Counted from the stretch's first letter, positions 1 to 5,878 are shown. The stretch: DNA of 8,036 nucleotides from JBIQLO01 sp044464175 (GCA_044464175.1 JBIQLO010000184.1:1-8036), one strand, 5' to 3'. Notes: a model not told the origin generated them from the sequence alone. Translations and numbers: made by a program.

Positions 1-24
1 TTTTTGGGATTTTTTGATTTTTCA

Positions 25-58
25 GCGCTGCGCGTTTTGTCGCCAAAACGCGCAGTGC
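25..58 (-). terminator. Strong hairpin just after the antiporter stop codon, probable terminator
   Basis: Arms CTGCGCGTTTT (28-38) and AAAACGCGCAG (45-55) pair perfectly. A G-C pair (39/44) extends the stem inward to a TCGC tetraloop. Pairs 25/58 and 26/57 plus a G-U at 27/56 extend it outward, giving about 15 pairs in all. It begins 4 bp past the antiporter TGA. On the minus strand the 3' flank is A-rich (CTGAAAAATC and on), not U-rich. It is therefore not a textbook intrinsic terminator and may instead protect the mRNA 3' end. Confidence 0.5.
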
Positions 59-62
59 GGGC

Positions 63-1580
63 TCAGGCCGATTCCGGGCCGCCGAAAAGGAGCTCCATGA
101 AGGGTCGGTCCTCGGGACGGAAAAAGACGTAGACGTGGTCGCCCGGCTGGATCTGGGTGCTGCCGCGGGCGGCGATCAGGTCGCGGCCGCGAACGACAAG
201 CACAACCGATGCGCCGGGGGGAAAGTCGATCTCGGACAATTTTGCGCCGCTGACGACCAGATGGGGCTCGATGAAGAAGCTGGTCAGTTCGCCGGAGAGG
301 GCATGGGTGGAGTTGATCTCCAGCACGGCCGGAGAGTCGGGCTTTTCGGGGGTATTGAGCTTGAGACGGCGCGTGATCCAGCGGATGGTGGAGCCGGGAA
401 CGAAGCAGGAGACGACCACGACAAAAAAGATGATGTTGAAGACGCGGTGGGCCCCGGTCACTCCGGCCAGGACGGGGAAGGTGGCCAGGATGATCGGAAC
501 CGCCCCGCGCAGGCCGACCCAACCGATATAGCCAGTCTGCTTGGCGGGAATTCGGAACGGCAGCAGGCAAAGGGTAACCGCCACGGGGCGGGCGACGATG
601 GCCAGGAAGAGGCCGATCGCCAGGCCGATCCAGGCGACTTCCAGCAACTGCGAGGGGGTAACCAGGAGGCCGAGCATGAGGAACATCACGATCTGGCTGA
701 GCCAGGCCAAGGCTTCGTGGACGCGCATCAAGCCGCTGCGATAGGGGAGATTGCCATTGCCCAAAACCATGCCGGCGAAAAAGACGGCCAGGAACCCGCT
801 GCCGTAGAGGAGGGTGGATGCCCCAAAGGCAAGGAAGGCGATGGCCAGGGTCAGGGCGGGATAGAGGCCGGTGGTTCGGATGCGCACACGGCTCAGGAGC
901 ATCCGCCCAAGCCAACCGATGAGCAGGCCGACGGCCAAGCCAATGGCCAATTGGATCGGCACGGAGAGGGCGATGTTCCAGATGTCGCCCCCGTGGAACG
1001 ATCCCGCGGCCAGGGCTTCGATCAGGACGAGGGTGAGAATGACGGCCATCGGGTCGTTGACGCAGGATTCCACCTCAAGCAGGCGGGCCAGGCGGGGCTT
1101 GAGCTGCAACCGCCCGCCGCGCAGCACGGCGAAGACGGCAGCGGCATCCGTGGAGGAGACGACCGCGCCACAGAGCATGGCGGCCGGCCATGCCAGCCCC
1201 AGCAGCCGGGCGAAAAGGGCCACCAGGACGGCGGTCATCGCCACGCCAAAGGTGGCGAGGATGCCGGCGGGAAGGAGGATGCGGCGGACGCTGGAGGCGG
1301 AGGTATTGAGGCCCCCCTCGAAAAGAATCAAGACCAGGGCGATGGTGCCGGCACGGGCAGCCATTTCATAGTCGCTAAAGTGTATGCCGCCGAAACCCTG
1401 GGAGCCGCCGAGCATCCCCAGGACCAGGAACAGCAACACGACGGGGACGCCAAAACGGTCCGCCGTCCGGCTGGAGAGCGCGCTGAAGGCGACCAGAATG
1501 CCCAGGATCAACAGGAGCAGGGCCGTGCTGTTGGGCTCGGAAAGTGCTGTGGGAATCAGAGGGGAGAGCGTCACGATCAT
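63..1580 (-). CDS. CPA1-family cation/proton antiporter with C-terminal RCK_C-like domain (K+/H+ antiporter, NhaP2/CvrA-like)
   Basis: This 505-residue inner-membrane antiporter probably exchanges K+ or Na+ for H+ in cell volume and pH control. About twelve hydrophobic segments fill residues 18-400. Family hallmarks are visible: S-T-D-A-A-A-V-F at 143-150, the E-S-C-V-N-D-P-M-A motif at 171-179 (ion-binding Asn175-Asp176, the 'ND' pair of electroneutral CPA1 exchangers), and W-V-G-L-R-G-A at 354-360 with conserved Arg358. Residues about 415-495 form a soluble tail with a beta-rich pattern (LVVSGAKLSEIDFPPGASVV, then DHVYVFF) typical of the TrkA-C/RCK_C ligand-binding domain, as in NhaP2-type K+/H+ antiporters. 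Length fits that arrangement. The ATG start has no clear Shine-Dalgarno sequence, so the exact N-terminus is moderately uncertain. The gene is divergent from the kinase gene with 119 bp between them and ends 4 bp from a strong hairpin. Family is confident; ion specificity is inferred. Confidence 0.93.
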   Translation of the reverse strand: MIVTLSPLIPTALSEPNSTALLLLILGILVAFSALSSRTADRFGVPVVLLFLVLGMLGGSQGFGGIHFSDYEMAARAGTIALVLILFEGGLNTSASSVRRILLPAGILATFGVAMTAVLVALFARLLGLAWPAAMLCGAVVSSTDAAAVFAVLRGGRLQLKPRLARLLEVESCVNDPMAVILTLVLIEALAAGSFHGGDIWNIALSVPIQLAIGLAVGLLIGWLGRMLLSRVRIRTTGLYPALTLAIAFLAFGASTLLYGSGFLAVFFAGMVLGNGNLPYRSGLMRVHEALAWLSQIVMFLMLGLLVTPSQLLEVAWIGLAIGLFLAIVARPVAVTLCLLPFRIPAKQTGYIGWVGLRGAVPIILATFPVLAGVTGAHRVFNIIFFVVVVSCFVPGSTIRWITRRLKLNTPEKPDSPAVLEINSTHALSGELTSFFIEPHLVVSGAKLSEIDFPPGASVVLVVRGRDLIAARGSTQIQPGDHVYVFFRPEDRPFMELLFGGPESA

Positions 1581-1699
1581 GGGGGCTGGTGGCGTTGGAA
1601 TTCAGGAGGTCGCTCGAGATTGCAAGGAAATCGAAGCCGCGAGGCTGCGGCTCCGGTCAGTAGGGGCACTGGCGATGCAGACGATTTCCATTTACCTTC
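1581..1699. other. Divergent spacer between antiporter and tandem-kinase genes
   Basis: This 119-bp gap must hold the promoters of both divergent genes unless transcription starts outside it. I see no convincing -35/-10 pair in either direction and no good Shine-Dalgarno for either start. A small inverted repeat AGCCGC (1635-1640) / GCGGCT (1647-1652) with a 6-nt loop is the only structure noticed. Confidence 0.4.
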
Positions 1700-3253
1700 A
1701 TGCTCGTGTCTCCCAAGGACCTGGAAAACAGCCTCCGTGATCTTCCGCGCACCGGCGTGCTTGTCAAACACCGAGGGTATCGGCAAGTCTGGCGATTTGA
1801 GCGGGAGGGGCAAGGATATTATCTGAAATTTTATCCAAGGGGACGGGGGCTCCGCCGATGGCTGCGAGGCAGTCCGGCGCTGGGAGAGTTTTTCCGGCTG
1901 CAATGGCTTCAGAAAGCGGGAGTGCCCGCGCCTCGGCCCGTGGCGGTGTTGAACGGGTTTCGGCTCAATGGGGAACTGGGGGATGCGGTGGTATTGGAGG
2001 GAATCGAGCCGTCGGTGGGGCTGGATGAACACCTCAACGGGTTGCAACTGCGGGGAGAGCTGGCGCCCGACCACTTTTCGCTGGCGCGGCAGATCATCGA
2101 GATCGTTTATCACCTGGGGGCGGCGCAGTTGGGCCATAAAGACCTGCACCTGGGGAACTTTCTGCTGAAAGAGGGACGGCTGCATCTGATTGATGCGCAT
2201 GCGGTGCATCGGGGGGGGCTGAGGATGCGGGATGTGTTGCAGCTGGCGCATGGGGTGCGGGGCTATGCCACGCGGACGGACCTGTTGCGGGGGTGGCGGG
2301 CGCTGAAGTCGGATGCCCCCCTGCCGCGTGAGAACCCGGTCAGCCGGCGGTGGTGGCGCATTGCCCAGCGCCGGGCACTTGGAGAGAACCGGTATTTTGG
2401 AAAATGGAACATGGAGAATGGAAAGGGACGTTTTCCATTCTCCATGGCCTGGTCCGGGCACTTTTTCAAGCAGTTCAAGTATCCCCGGCGCTGGTCGGTG
2501 GCCAGCGGGCTGCAAATCTCGGCGGCGGATTGGGGGGCGGCGTGGGAAAAACTGCGGGCGCAGATGGAGGGAGATCAATTGGTGGTGATCAAGCGCACGC
2601 GGAGCGGGGACGTGCTGGGAGGGCAGGTGGAGCTGGGGGGGAAGACGATTCCCATCATCCTCAAGCGACCCCGGCGCAAGCGCTGGTATCGGTACATCAA
2701 CGAGATCGGGCGGGGCGGGCGGGCCCGGCGGGCGTGGAAGAAGGTGTGGAGCCTGATTGCGCGGGACATTCCCACGGCCTGGCCGCTGGGGATGATGGAG
2801 CGGCGGGTGCTGGGATATGTGGTGGATCAGGTCATTGTCTTTGAGCGGGTGGCGGGATCGACGCTGGACCGATGCGATCTGGACTCCCTGCCGGGGGACC
2901 AGCGGCAGCGGCTGTTCATGCGCTGCGGGCGGCTGCTGAGGCGGCTGGAGGAGGATGGGCTGTACCATTATGACGCCAAGGCGAGCAACTGGATCGTCCG
3001 GCCGGATGATGTTCGCGGACCCTCGCCGGTGTTGATCGACGTGGATGGCATCCGGCGGGTGCGGTGGATCGCCCTGGGGATCGAGCGGCTGCTGCGGAGC
3101 ATGCGCGACCATGAGCAGTACACGCCGGAGGACTCGCTGCACCTGTGCCGAGGGTATGCGCCGTTCGCACGGATCGGACAGGAGCCGGAGGATGAGGATC
3201 AATGGGAGACGGATGAGGATATAGCGGACCAGATGGGCATGAATCCGCCGTAG
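1700..3253 (+). CDS. Tandem two-domain WaaP/InaA-like (Kdo/LPS-type) kinase family protein
   Basis: This 517-residue soluble protein contains two protein-kinase-fold domains of the lipopolysaccharide-kinase (Kdo/WaaP/InaA) type. Domain 1 (about 18-205) has candidate ATP lysine Lys43 in YYLKFYP, Glu63, the catalytic loop HKDLHLGN at 146-153 (Asp148, Asn153) and a metal-binding Asp165 in LIDAHAV. Domain 2 (about 290-480) has Lys322 in IILKRP, the loop HYDAKASN at 423-430 (Asp425, Asn430) and a LIDVDG metal motif at 445-450. Both domains therefore keep the residues needed for catalysis, so neither looks like a degenerate pseudokinase. Relatives phosphorylate sugars of the LPS core at the cytoplasmic face of the inner membrane. 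The substrate here is unknown, because no LPS genes adjoin it. The C-terminal 25 residues are acidic. The inter-domain linker is encoded partly by a perfect palindrome (see separate entry). The start is uncertain: ATG 1700 lacks a Shine-Dalgarno, and GTG at 1706 is an alternative. Fold confident, substrate not. Confidence 0.82.
   Translation: MLVSPKDLENSLRDLPRTGVLVKHRGYRQVWRFEREGQGYYLKFYPRGRGLRRWLRGSPALGEFFRLQWLQKAGVPAPRPVAVLNGFRLNGELGDAVVLEGIEPSVGLDEHLNGLQLRGELAPDHFSLARQIIEIVYHLGAAQLGHKDLHLGNFLLKEGRLHLIDAHAVHRGGLRMRDVLQLAHGVRGYATRTDLLRGWRALKSDAPLPRENPVSRRWWRIAQRRALGENRYFGKWNMENGKGRFPFSMAWSGHFFKQFKYPRRWSVASGLQISAADWGAAWEKLRAQMEGDQLVVIKRTRSGDVLGGQVELGGKTIPIILKRPRRKRWYRYINEIGRGGRARRAWKKVWSLIARDIPTAWPLGMMERRVLGYVVDQVIVFERVAGSTLDRCDLDSLPGDQRQRLFMRCGRLLRRLEEDGLYHYDAKASNWIVRPDDVRGPSPVLIDVDGIRRVRWIALGIERLLRSMRDHEQYTPEDSLHLCRGYAPFARIGQEPEDEDQWETDEDIADQMGMNPP
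2410..2446. repeat. Perfect 15-bp inverted repeat inside the kinase coding sequence
   Basis: CATGGAGAATGGAAA (2410-2424) is the exact reverse complement of TTTCCATTCTCCATG (2432-2446), with a 7-nt loop. It is read in frame as residues 237-249 (NMENGKGRFPFSM), in the linker between the two kinase domains. The preceding bases (AAAATGGAAC) echo the ATGGA/GAATGG pattern. The position, base composition lower in GC than the flanks, and symmetry resemble an in-frame palindromic element. Origin is inference. Confidence 0.75.
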
Positions 3254-3488
3254 GAGGGATCGCTCTTTGCCAGCGGCATTTCGGATCGAATCCGAGGCAC
3301 AACCAGACCTTCCGGCCGTTGCGGCTTGGCACCCCTGGATTTTGACCTCCAAGCTGGTTTGGGATGCCGGATCTGGACGCCCCGTCGAGCTTTGTTTTGC
3401 ATTTGGGCATTGGGGCCGACTATAATGCCGACCGTCGCCGGGGCGTGGGCGTTTTGGCGGCGAGACTCAAGGAAAGGAGCATCGGCCG
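3254..3488 (+). other. Intergenic region between kinase gene and membrane-protein gene
   Basis: 235 bp without a gene. A small hairpin TCGGAT (3281-3286) / ATCCGA (3290-3295) with a CGA loop lies 28 bp after the kinase stop but lacks a T-tract, so I do not call it a terminator. The distal part carries the promoter and ribosome binding site of the next gene. Confidence 0.5.
3397..3426 (+). promoter_or_regulatory. Sigma70-like promoter of the membrane-protein gene
   Basis: A perfect -10 box TATAAT (3421-3426) stands in otherwise GC-rich DNA. An 18-bp spacer separates it from a weak -35 TTGCAT (3397-3402; matches the TTG of TTGACA). Predicted transcription start is near 3433, giving a leader of about 55 nt before ATG 3489. 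The exact -10 match makes this credible, though no experiment is implied. Confidence 0.55.
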
Positions 3489-3491
3489 ATG
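3475..3491 (+). promoter_or_regulatory. Ribosome binding site and palindromic start region
   Basis: AGGAG (3475-3479, within AAAGGAG) lies 9 nt before ATG 3489 and fixes this start. The start codon is the last part of a perfect 12-bp palindrome CATCGGCCGATG (3480-3491). A short RNA stem is possible, but a perfect palindrome without a loop pairs poorly within one RNA, so its meaning is unclear. Confidence 0.6.
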
Positions 3492-4907
3492 GCTGAGGAA
3501 GCATTCGCTTTGCGCGGCATTGACTGGCGTAGTACATTTCCCTTTACAAATCTGTTCCGTGCATTTCGGGTGGCGGTTTATCCTTCGAAACTGGCGTTGG
3601 CGCTGCTTTGCCTGCTGCTGGTCTATGGATGGGGGCGGGTGCTGGATGGGGTGTGGCCGGCATCGTACAGCGAGACGCGGGGGCAGGTGACGCTGAACTC
3701 CGCGTACGCGGGCGGAACGCTGGGGGGGCGGGGCTTCGGCCCGGCGGCGGTGGCGGACTTTTCCAGGCGAATTCGTCCGGATGTGCTGGATGTGGAGGCG
3801 AATCCCAAGGCGCAGAGCGTCGGGCCGTTCGTGTGGCTGATGGACGCCGAGGGGGCGCGCATCAACGATGTGGTGTTGTCGGTGCTGAACTGGCAGTGGC
3901 CGGGGATGATCTGGGGGCTGGCGGACGTGGTGATCTGGATTCCGGTGCTCACGTTCCTGGCGCATCCCTTCTTTTTCATTCTTTTCTGGATCGTGGCGCT
4001 GGTCCTCTGGTCGATTTTCGGAGGGGCGATCGCGCGCCTGGCGGCGGTGCAGGTGGCGCGGGATGAGACGATCTCGGTGCGGCAGGCGCTGCGCTTCTCC
4101 GGGGGGAAGGTGCTGAGTTTTCTGTTCGCGCCCCTGATTCCGCTGATTGTGATTCTGGTGCTGGGGGCGCTGGTGGCGATCGGGGCCCTGCTGATGTACA
4201 TCCCGTACGTGGGGCCGATCCTTGTGGGGATCTTCTTCTTTCTGGCGTTGCTGGCGGGGTTTGTCATGGCGCTGCTGCTGATCGGGACGATCGCGGGCTG
4301 GCCGCTGATGTACCCGACGGTGGCGGTGGAAGGATCGGACAGCTTTGATGCGATCAGCCGTTCGTTCAGCTATGTCTATGCCAAGCCGTGGCGGCTGATC
4401 TGGTACGGGCTGGTGGCGCTGGTGTACGGGGCACTGACGTACCTGTTTGTGCGGTTGTTCCTGTGGATCATGCTGGGACTGACGCACTACTTCGTGGCGT
4501 GGTGGCTGACGGGGTATCGCAGCGCCCAGTGGGGGATTATGTGGCCGGCGCCGTCGTACCTGTCGTTCCCGTATGCGATTCACTACGGGTCGCTGAACTG
4601 GGGCGAGGCGGTCGGGGCGGGGATTCTCTCGTTCTGGATCTACCTGGTGATCGGGCTTCTGGGGGCGTACCTCATCAGCTATTACTTCTCGGCCAGCACG
4701 ATCATTTACTACCTGCTCCGGCGGGATGTGGATGCCATTGAAATGGATGACGTCTACATCGAGGAGTCGGATGAGGAGTTCGCCGAGGAGCTGCAGACGC
4801 CGGTGGCCATCAGCGAAAGCAGCACGACGGTGGTGACGACCGAGGCGGTTGAGCCGGCGCCCCCGCCGGAAGAACCGCCGTCGGCGGAGAATCCGCCGAC
4901 GGCCTGA
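3489..4907 (+). CDS. Large multi-pass membrane protein of unknown function
   Basis: This 472-residue protein matches no family I can name with certainty. The N-terminal 30 residues are amphipathic. Hydrophobic segments lie at about 33-52, 144-180 (probably two passes), 209-235, 241-270, 303-328 and 380-408. Between the first and second passes is a roughly 90-residue polar domain (about 55-140), likely on one face of the membrane. After the last pass comes an acidic stretch (418-436) and a Pro/Glu/Thr-rich tail (437-472). The central part, with an IARLAAVQVARDE-like amphipathic link and EGSDSFDAISRSFSYV at 281-296 leading into a new pass, loosely resembles membrane domains associated with DUF975/GlpQ-type proteins, but this is weak. 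It has its own promoter, Shine-Dalgarno and terminator, so it is probably monocistronic. Reading frame is confident; function is unknown. Confidence 0.85.
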   Translation: MAEEAFALRGIDWRSTFPFTNLFRAFRVAVYPSKLALALLCLLLVYGWGRVLDGVWPASYSETRGQVTLNSAYAGGTLGGRGFGPAAVADFSRRIRPDVLDVEANPKAQSVGPFVWLMDAEGARINDVVLSVLNWQWPGMIWGLADVVIWIPVLTFLAHPFFFILFWIVALVLWSIFGGAIARLAAVQVARDETISVRQALRFSGGKVLSFLFAPLIPLIVILVLGALVAIGALLMYIPYVGPILVGIFFFLALLAGFVMALLLIGTIAGWPLMYPTVAVEGSDSFDAISRSFSYVYAKPWRLIWYGLVALVYGALTYLFVRLFLWIMLGLTHYFVAWWLTGYRSAQWGIMWPAPSYLSFPYAIHYGSLNWGEAVGAGILSFWIYLVIGLLGAYLISYYFSASTIIYYLLRRDVDAIEMDDVYIEESDEEFAEELQTPVAISESSTTVVTTEAVEPAPPPEEPPSAENPPTA

Positions 4908-4931
4908 GCAGCCTTAAGCTGACCAAGACCT

Positions 4932-4968
4932 GAAGACGTGGCCTGCAAGGGTCACGTCTTCTTGTTTT
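4932..4968 (+). terminator. Intrinsic terminator of the membrane-protein gene
   Basis: Perfect arms GAAGACGTG (4932-4940) and CACGTCTTC (4953-4961) continue inward through G-U, C-G, C-G and U-G pairs to a GCAA (GNRA-type) tetraloop at 4945-4948. The stem has about 13 pairs and is followed by TTGTTTT (4962-4968). It starts 25 nt past the TGA at 4905-4907. The T-tract is only on the plus side. The hairpin overlaps the 3' end of the convergent CII-like gene, whose TGA is at 4952-4954 on the opposite strand. Confidence 0.82.
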
Positions 4969-5452
4969 GGGCCCTGGGGTGTTCCGAGGGGCGGTAATGG
5001 CCCCGCTCGCAGCTGATGACGAAGCGTTCGACGCAGGCTTTGAGGTCCTCCCATTTCTGGCGGATCCGATCGGCCTCGGCGGCGTCGATCTGGGCGTCAT
5101 CCTCGACGCTGGCGGTGACGGTTTCGAGCAGCTGACTGAAGTCACGGACCATGCCGCGGGTTTCGTTGAAAATCGCCTGGTCGATGGAGGGGCGGATGTC
5201 CAGGTCGGGGTCGGCCACGTAGAACCCGCCGGCCTGGTTGCAGAGCCAGCGGATCAGGCGGATGTCGCGGGTGATGTGATAGAGGTGGCTGACGCGATCC
5301 AGGGGGTTTCGCGTGCCGGACTGGTCGGGATCGTCGGCGGCGGCCGGCTCGCACCACTTGTACAGGAGGGCCGGGGAGACCTTCAGGGCAGCGGCGACGG
5401 CCTTGACGCCCGGTTCCTCGACGGCCTGACGGATGACTTCGTGGGATTTCAA
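4952..5452 (-). CDS. Phage CII-like DNA-binding regulator (CII/CP76-type, orphan)
   Basis: This 166-residue protein begins with a helix-turn-helix-like region (about 14-35, VKAVAAALKVSPALLYKWCE), typical of Cro/CII/YdaS-type regulators. A conserved-looking NPLDRV at 49-54 follows, then a middle segment with RLIRWLCNQAGGFYV at 65-79. The C-terminal helical half runs from about 95 to 150 (FSQLLETVTASVEDDAQIDAAEADRIRQKWEDL). This layout matches what I recall of the phage regulatory CII (CP76) family found on many planctomycete and deltaproteobacterial chromosomes. The start is TTG (5450-5452), supported by AAGGAA six nt upstream on the minus strand; no ATG start with similar support is seen. No integrase or other phage genes are nearby, so it is either a domesticated regulator or a chromosomal relative. 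It shares a divergent promoter region with rsmA. Family assignment is moderate; target is unknown. Confidence 0.75.
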   Translation of the reverse strand: MKSHEVIRQAVEEPGVKAVAAALKVSPALLYKWCEPAAADDPDQSGTRNPLDRVSHLYHITRDIRLIRWLCNQAGGFYVADPDLDIRPSIDQAIFNETRGMVRDFSQLLETVTASVEDDAQIDAAEADRIRQKWEDLKACVERFVISCERGHYRPSEHPRAQNKKT

Positions 5453-5480
5453 TGAGGGTTCCTTGGCTGGTGGACTGAGG

Positions 5481-5583
5481 ATTGGGTTTGGTTCGTTTCG
5501 AAATTTGTCGTAGTGGAATGGGGGTCAAAAACGGCGTTTGCGGAGCGCCAGAAGGGTATTGGGTTTGGTTCGAATGGGTTTGG
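5481..5583. repeat. GGGTTTGG-type direct repeats
   Basis: The 15-mer ATTGGGTTTGGTTCG occurs exactly at 5481-5495 and 5558-5572, 77 bp apart. A partial third copy, GGGTTTGG, follows at 5576-5583. On the minus strand these read CGAACCAAACCC, a pattern I remember as dispersed in planctomycete spacers. They lie in the predicted leader of the CII-like gene. Confidence 0.65.
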
Positions 5584-5646
5584 GGTGACAAAATGCCGGG
5601 GTGGTGGAGGAAGCGTTTTCAGGATTCCAGAGGATGAATGGTAAGG

Positions 5647-5657
5647 CATCATTGATG
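5647..5657. promoter_or_regulatory. Short palindrome CATCATTGATG, possible operator
   Basis: Arms CATCA and TGATG flank a single central base. The site lies about 13-23 nt downstream of the predicted start of the minus-strand (CII-like gene) transcript, a place where a repressor could act. A site this short can arise by chance. Confidence 0.25.
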
Positions 5658-5676
5658 TTGGGATAGACCAAGGCAT

Positions 5677-5704
5677 AGCATAGCTTGTGTTTGGGTTTTG
5701 TCAA
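5677..5704 (-). promoter_or_regulatory. Sigma70-like promoter of the CII-like gene
   Basis: On the minus strand a perfect -35 TTGACA (5704-5699) is followed after 16 bp by -10 TATGCT (5682-5677, four of six matches). Transcription would begin near 5670, giving a leader of about 218 nt that contains the GGGTTTGG repeats. The -35 overlaps the -35 of the divergent rsmA promoter. Confidence 0.55.
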
Positions 5705-5726
5705 GGTAAATTTAAAGAAATATTAT
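5698..5726 (+). promoter_or_regulatory. Sigma70-like promoter of rsmA
   Basis: The -35 TTGTCA (5698-5703, five of six) and -10 TATTAT (5721-5726, five of six) are separated by the optimal 17 bp of AT-rich DNA. Predicted start is near 5733, with a leader of about 146 nt that contains the G-quadruplex motif. This is the best-scoring promoter I can see in the window. Confidence 0.65.
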
Positions 5727-5815
5727 TGTCGCCCCCCTTCCCGTTTTCCCGGAGTGCAGCAAAGGGCGGTAGCAGGCTTTTGGAATTGGCGCGCCGGCGG
5801 CCGTGTTGCCAAGCA

Positions 5816-5834
5816 GGGGGCGGGTTGGGAAGGG
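5816..5834 (+). other. G-quadruplex motif in the rsmA leader
   Basis: Runs GGGGG (5816-5820), GGG (5822-5824), GGG (5827-5829) and GGG (5832-5834) are separated by loops of 1, 2 and 2 nt. This meets the standard G3+N1-7 rule with very short loops. It is on the coding strand, so it would also form in the predicted mRNA leader, 44 nt before the rsmA start. Further G-runs follow at 5843-5859. Fold formation is inferred. Confidence 0.6.
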
Positions 5835-5870
5835 CGTGTTTCGGGAGATGGGGGGCGGGATGGTAGGATG

Positions 5871-5877
5871 GGAGGTG
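5871..5877 (+). promoter_or_regulatory. Shine-Dalgarno of rsmA
   Basis: GGAGGTG (5871-5877) matches the anti-Shine-Dalgarno CACCUCC in full and stands just before ATG 5879. The spacing is tight, but the strength of the match supports this start over internal ones. Confidence 0.6.
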
Positions 5878-5878
5878 C

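Larger units (their letters stand above)
5453..5878. other. 426-bp divergent regulatory spacer between CII-like gene and rsmA
   Basis: No convincing gene lies here; a short minus-strand open frame at 5449-5676 is Pro/Asn-rich because it reads through repeats. The spacer holds GGGTTTGG repeats (5481-5583), a palindrome (5647-5657), overlapping divergent promoters (5677-5726) and a G-quadruplex motif (5816-5834), each given separately. The 5690-5730 part is markedly AT-rich compared with the rest of the window, as expected for promoters. Confidence 0.6.

Noticed and set aside
135..1826. 563-codon open frame on the plus strand opposite the antiporter
   Set aside because: Its product is Gly/Asp/Gln-rich with no fold-like pattern, and it is the antisense of a clear antiporter with intact motifs. 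It is a product of GC-rich antisense sequence.
3281..3295. Terminator of the kinase gene
   Set aside because: The stem is only 6 bp and is followed by GGCAC rather than a T-run.
1577..3352. 591-codon open frame on the minus strand opposite the kinase
   Set aside because: Pro/His/Gln/Arg-rich low-complexity product without domains, lying opposite two kinase domains with conserved catalytic residues.
3420..4583. 387-codon minus-strand open frame opposite the membrane protein
   Set aside because: Arg/Gln/His/Pro-rich antisense product; the plus frame has clear membrane segments, promoter, Shine-Dalgarno and terminator.
4952..5452. Remnant of an integrated prophage
   Set aside because: The CII-like gene is the only phage-like item; no integrase, attachment repeats, tRNA or structural genes are present.
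5481..5583. Possible CRISPR array
   Set aside because: Only two full copies of a 15-base repeat with unequal spacing, no palindromic repeat unit and no cas genes.
5449..5676. 75-codon minus-strand open frame upstream of the CII-like gene
   Set aside because: Its Asn/Pro/Thr-rich product comes from reading the GGGTTTGG repeats; it overlaps the regulator's leader and has no family-like pattern.
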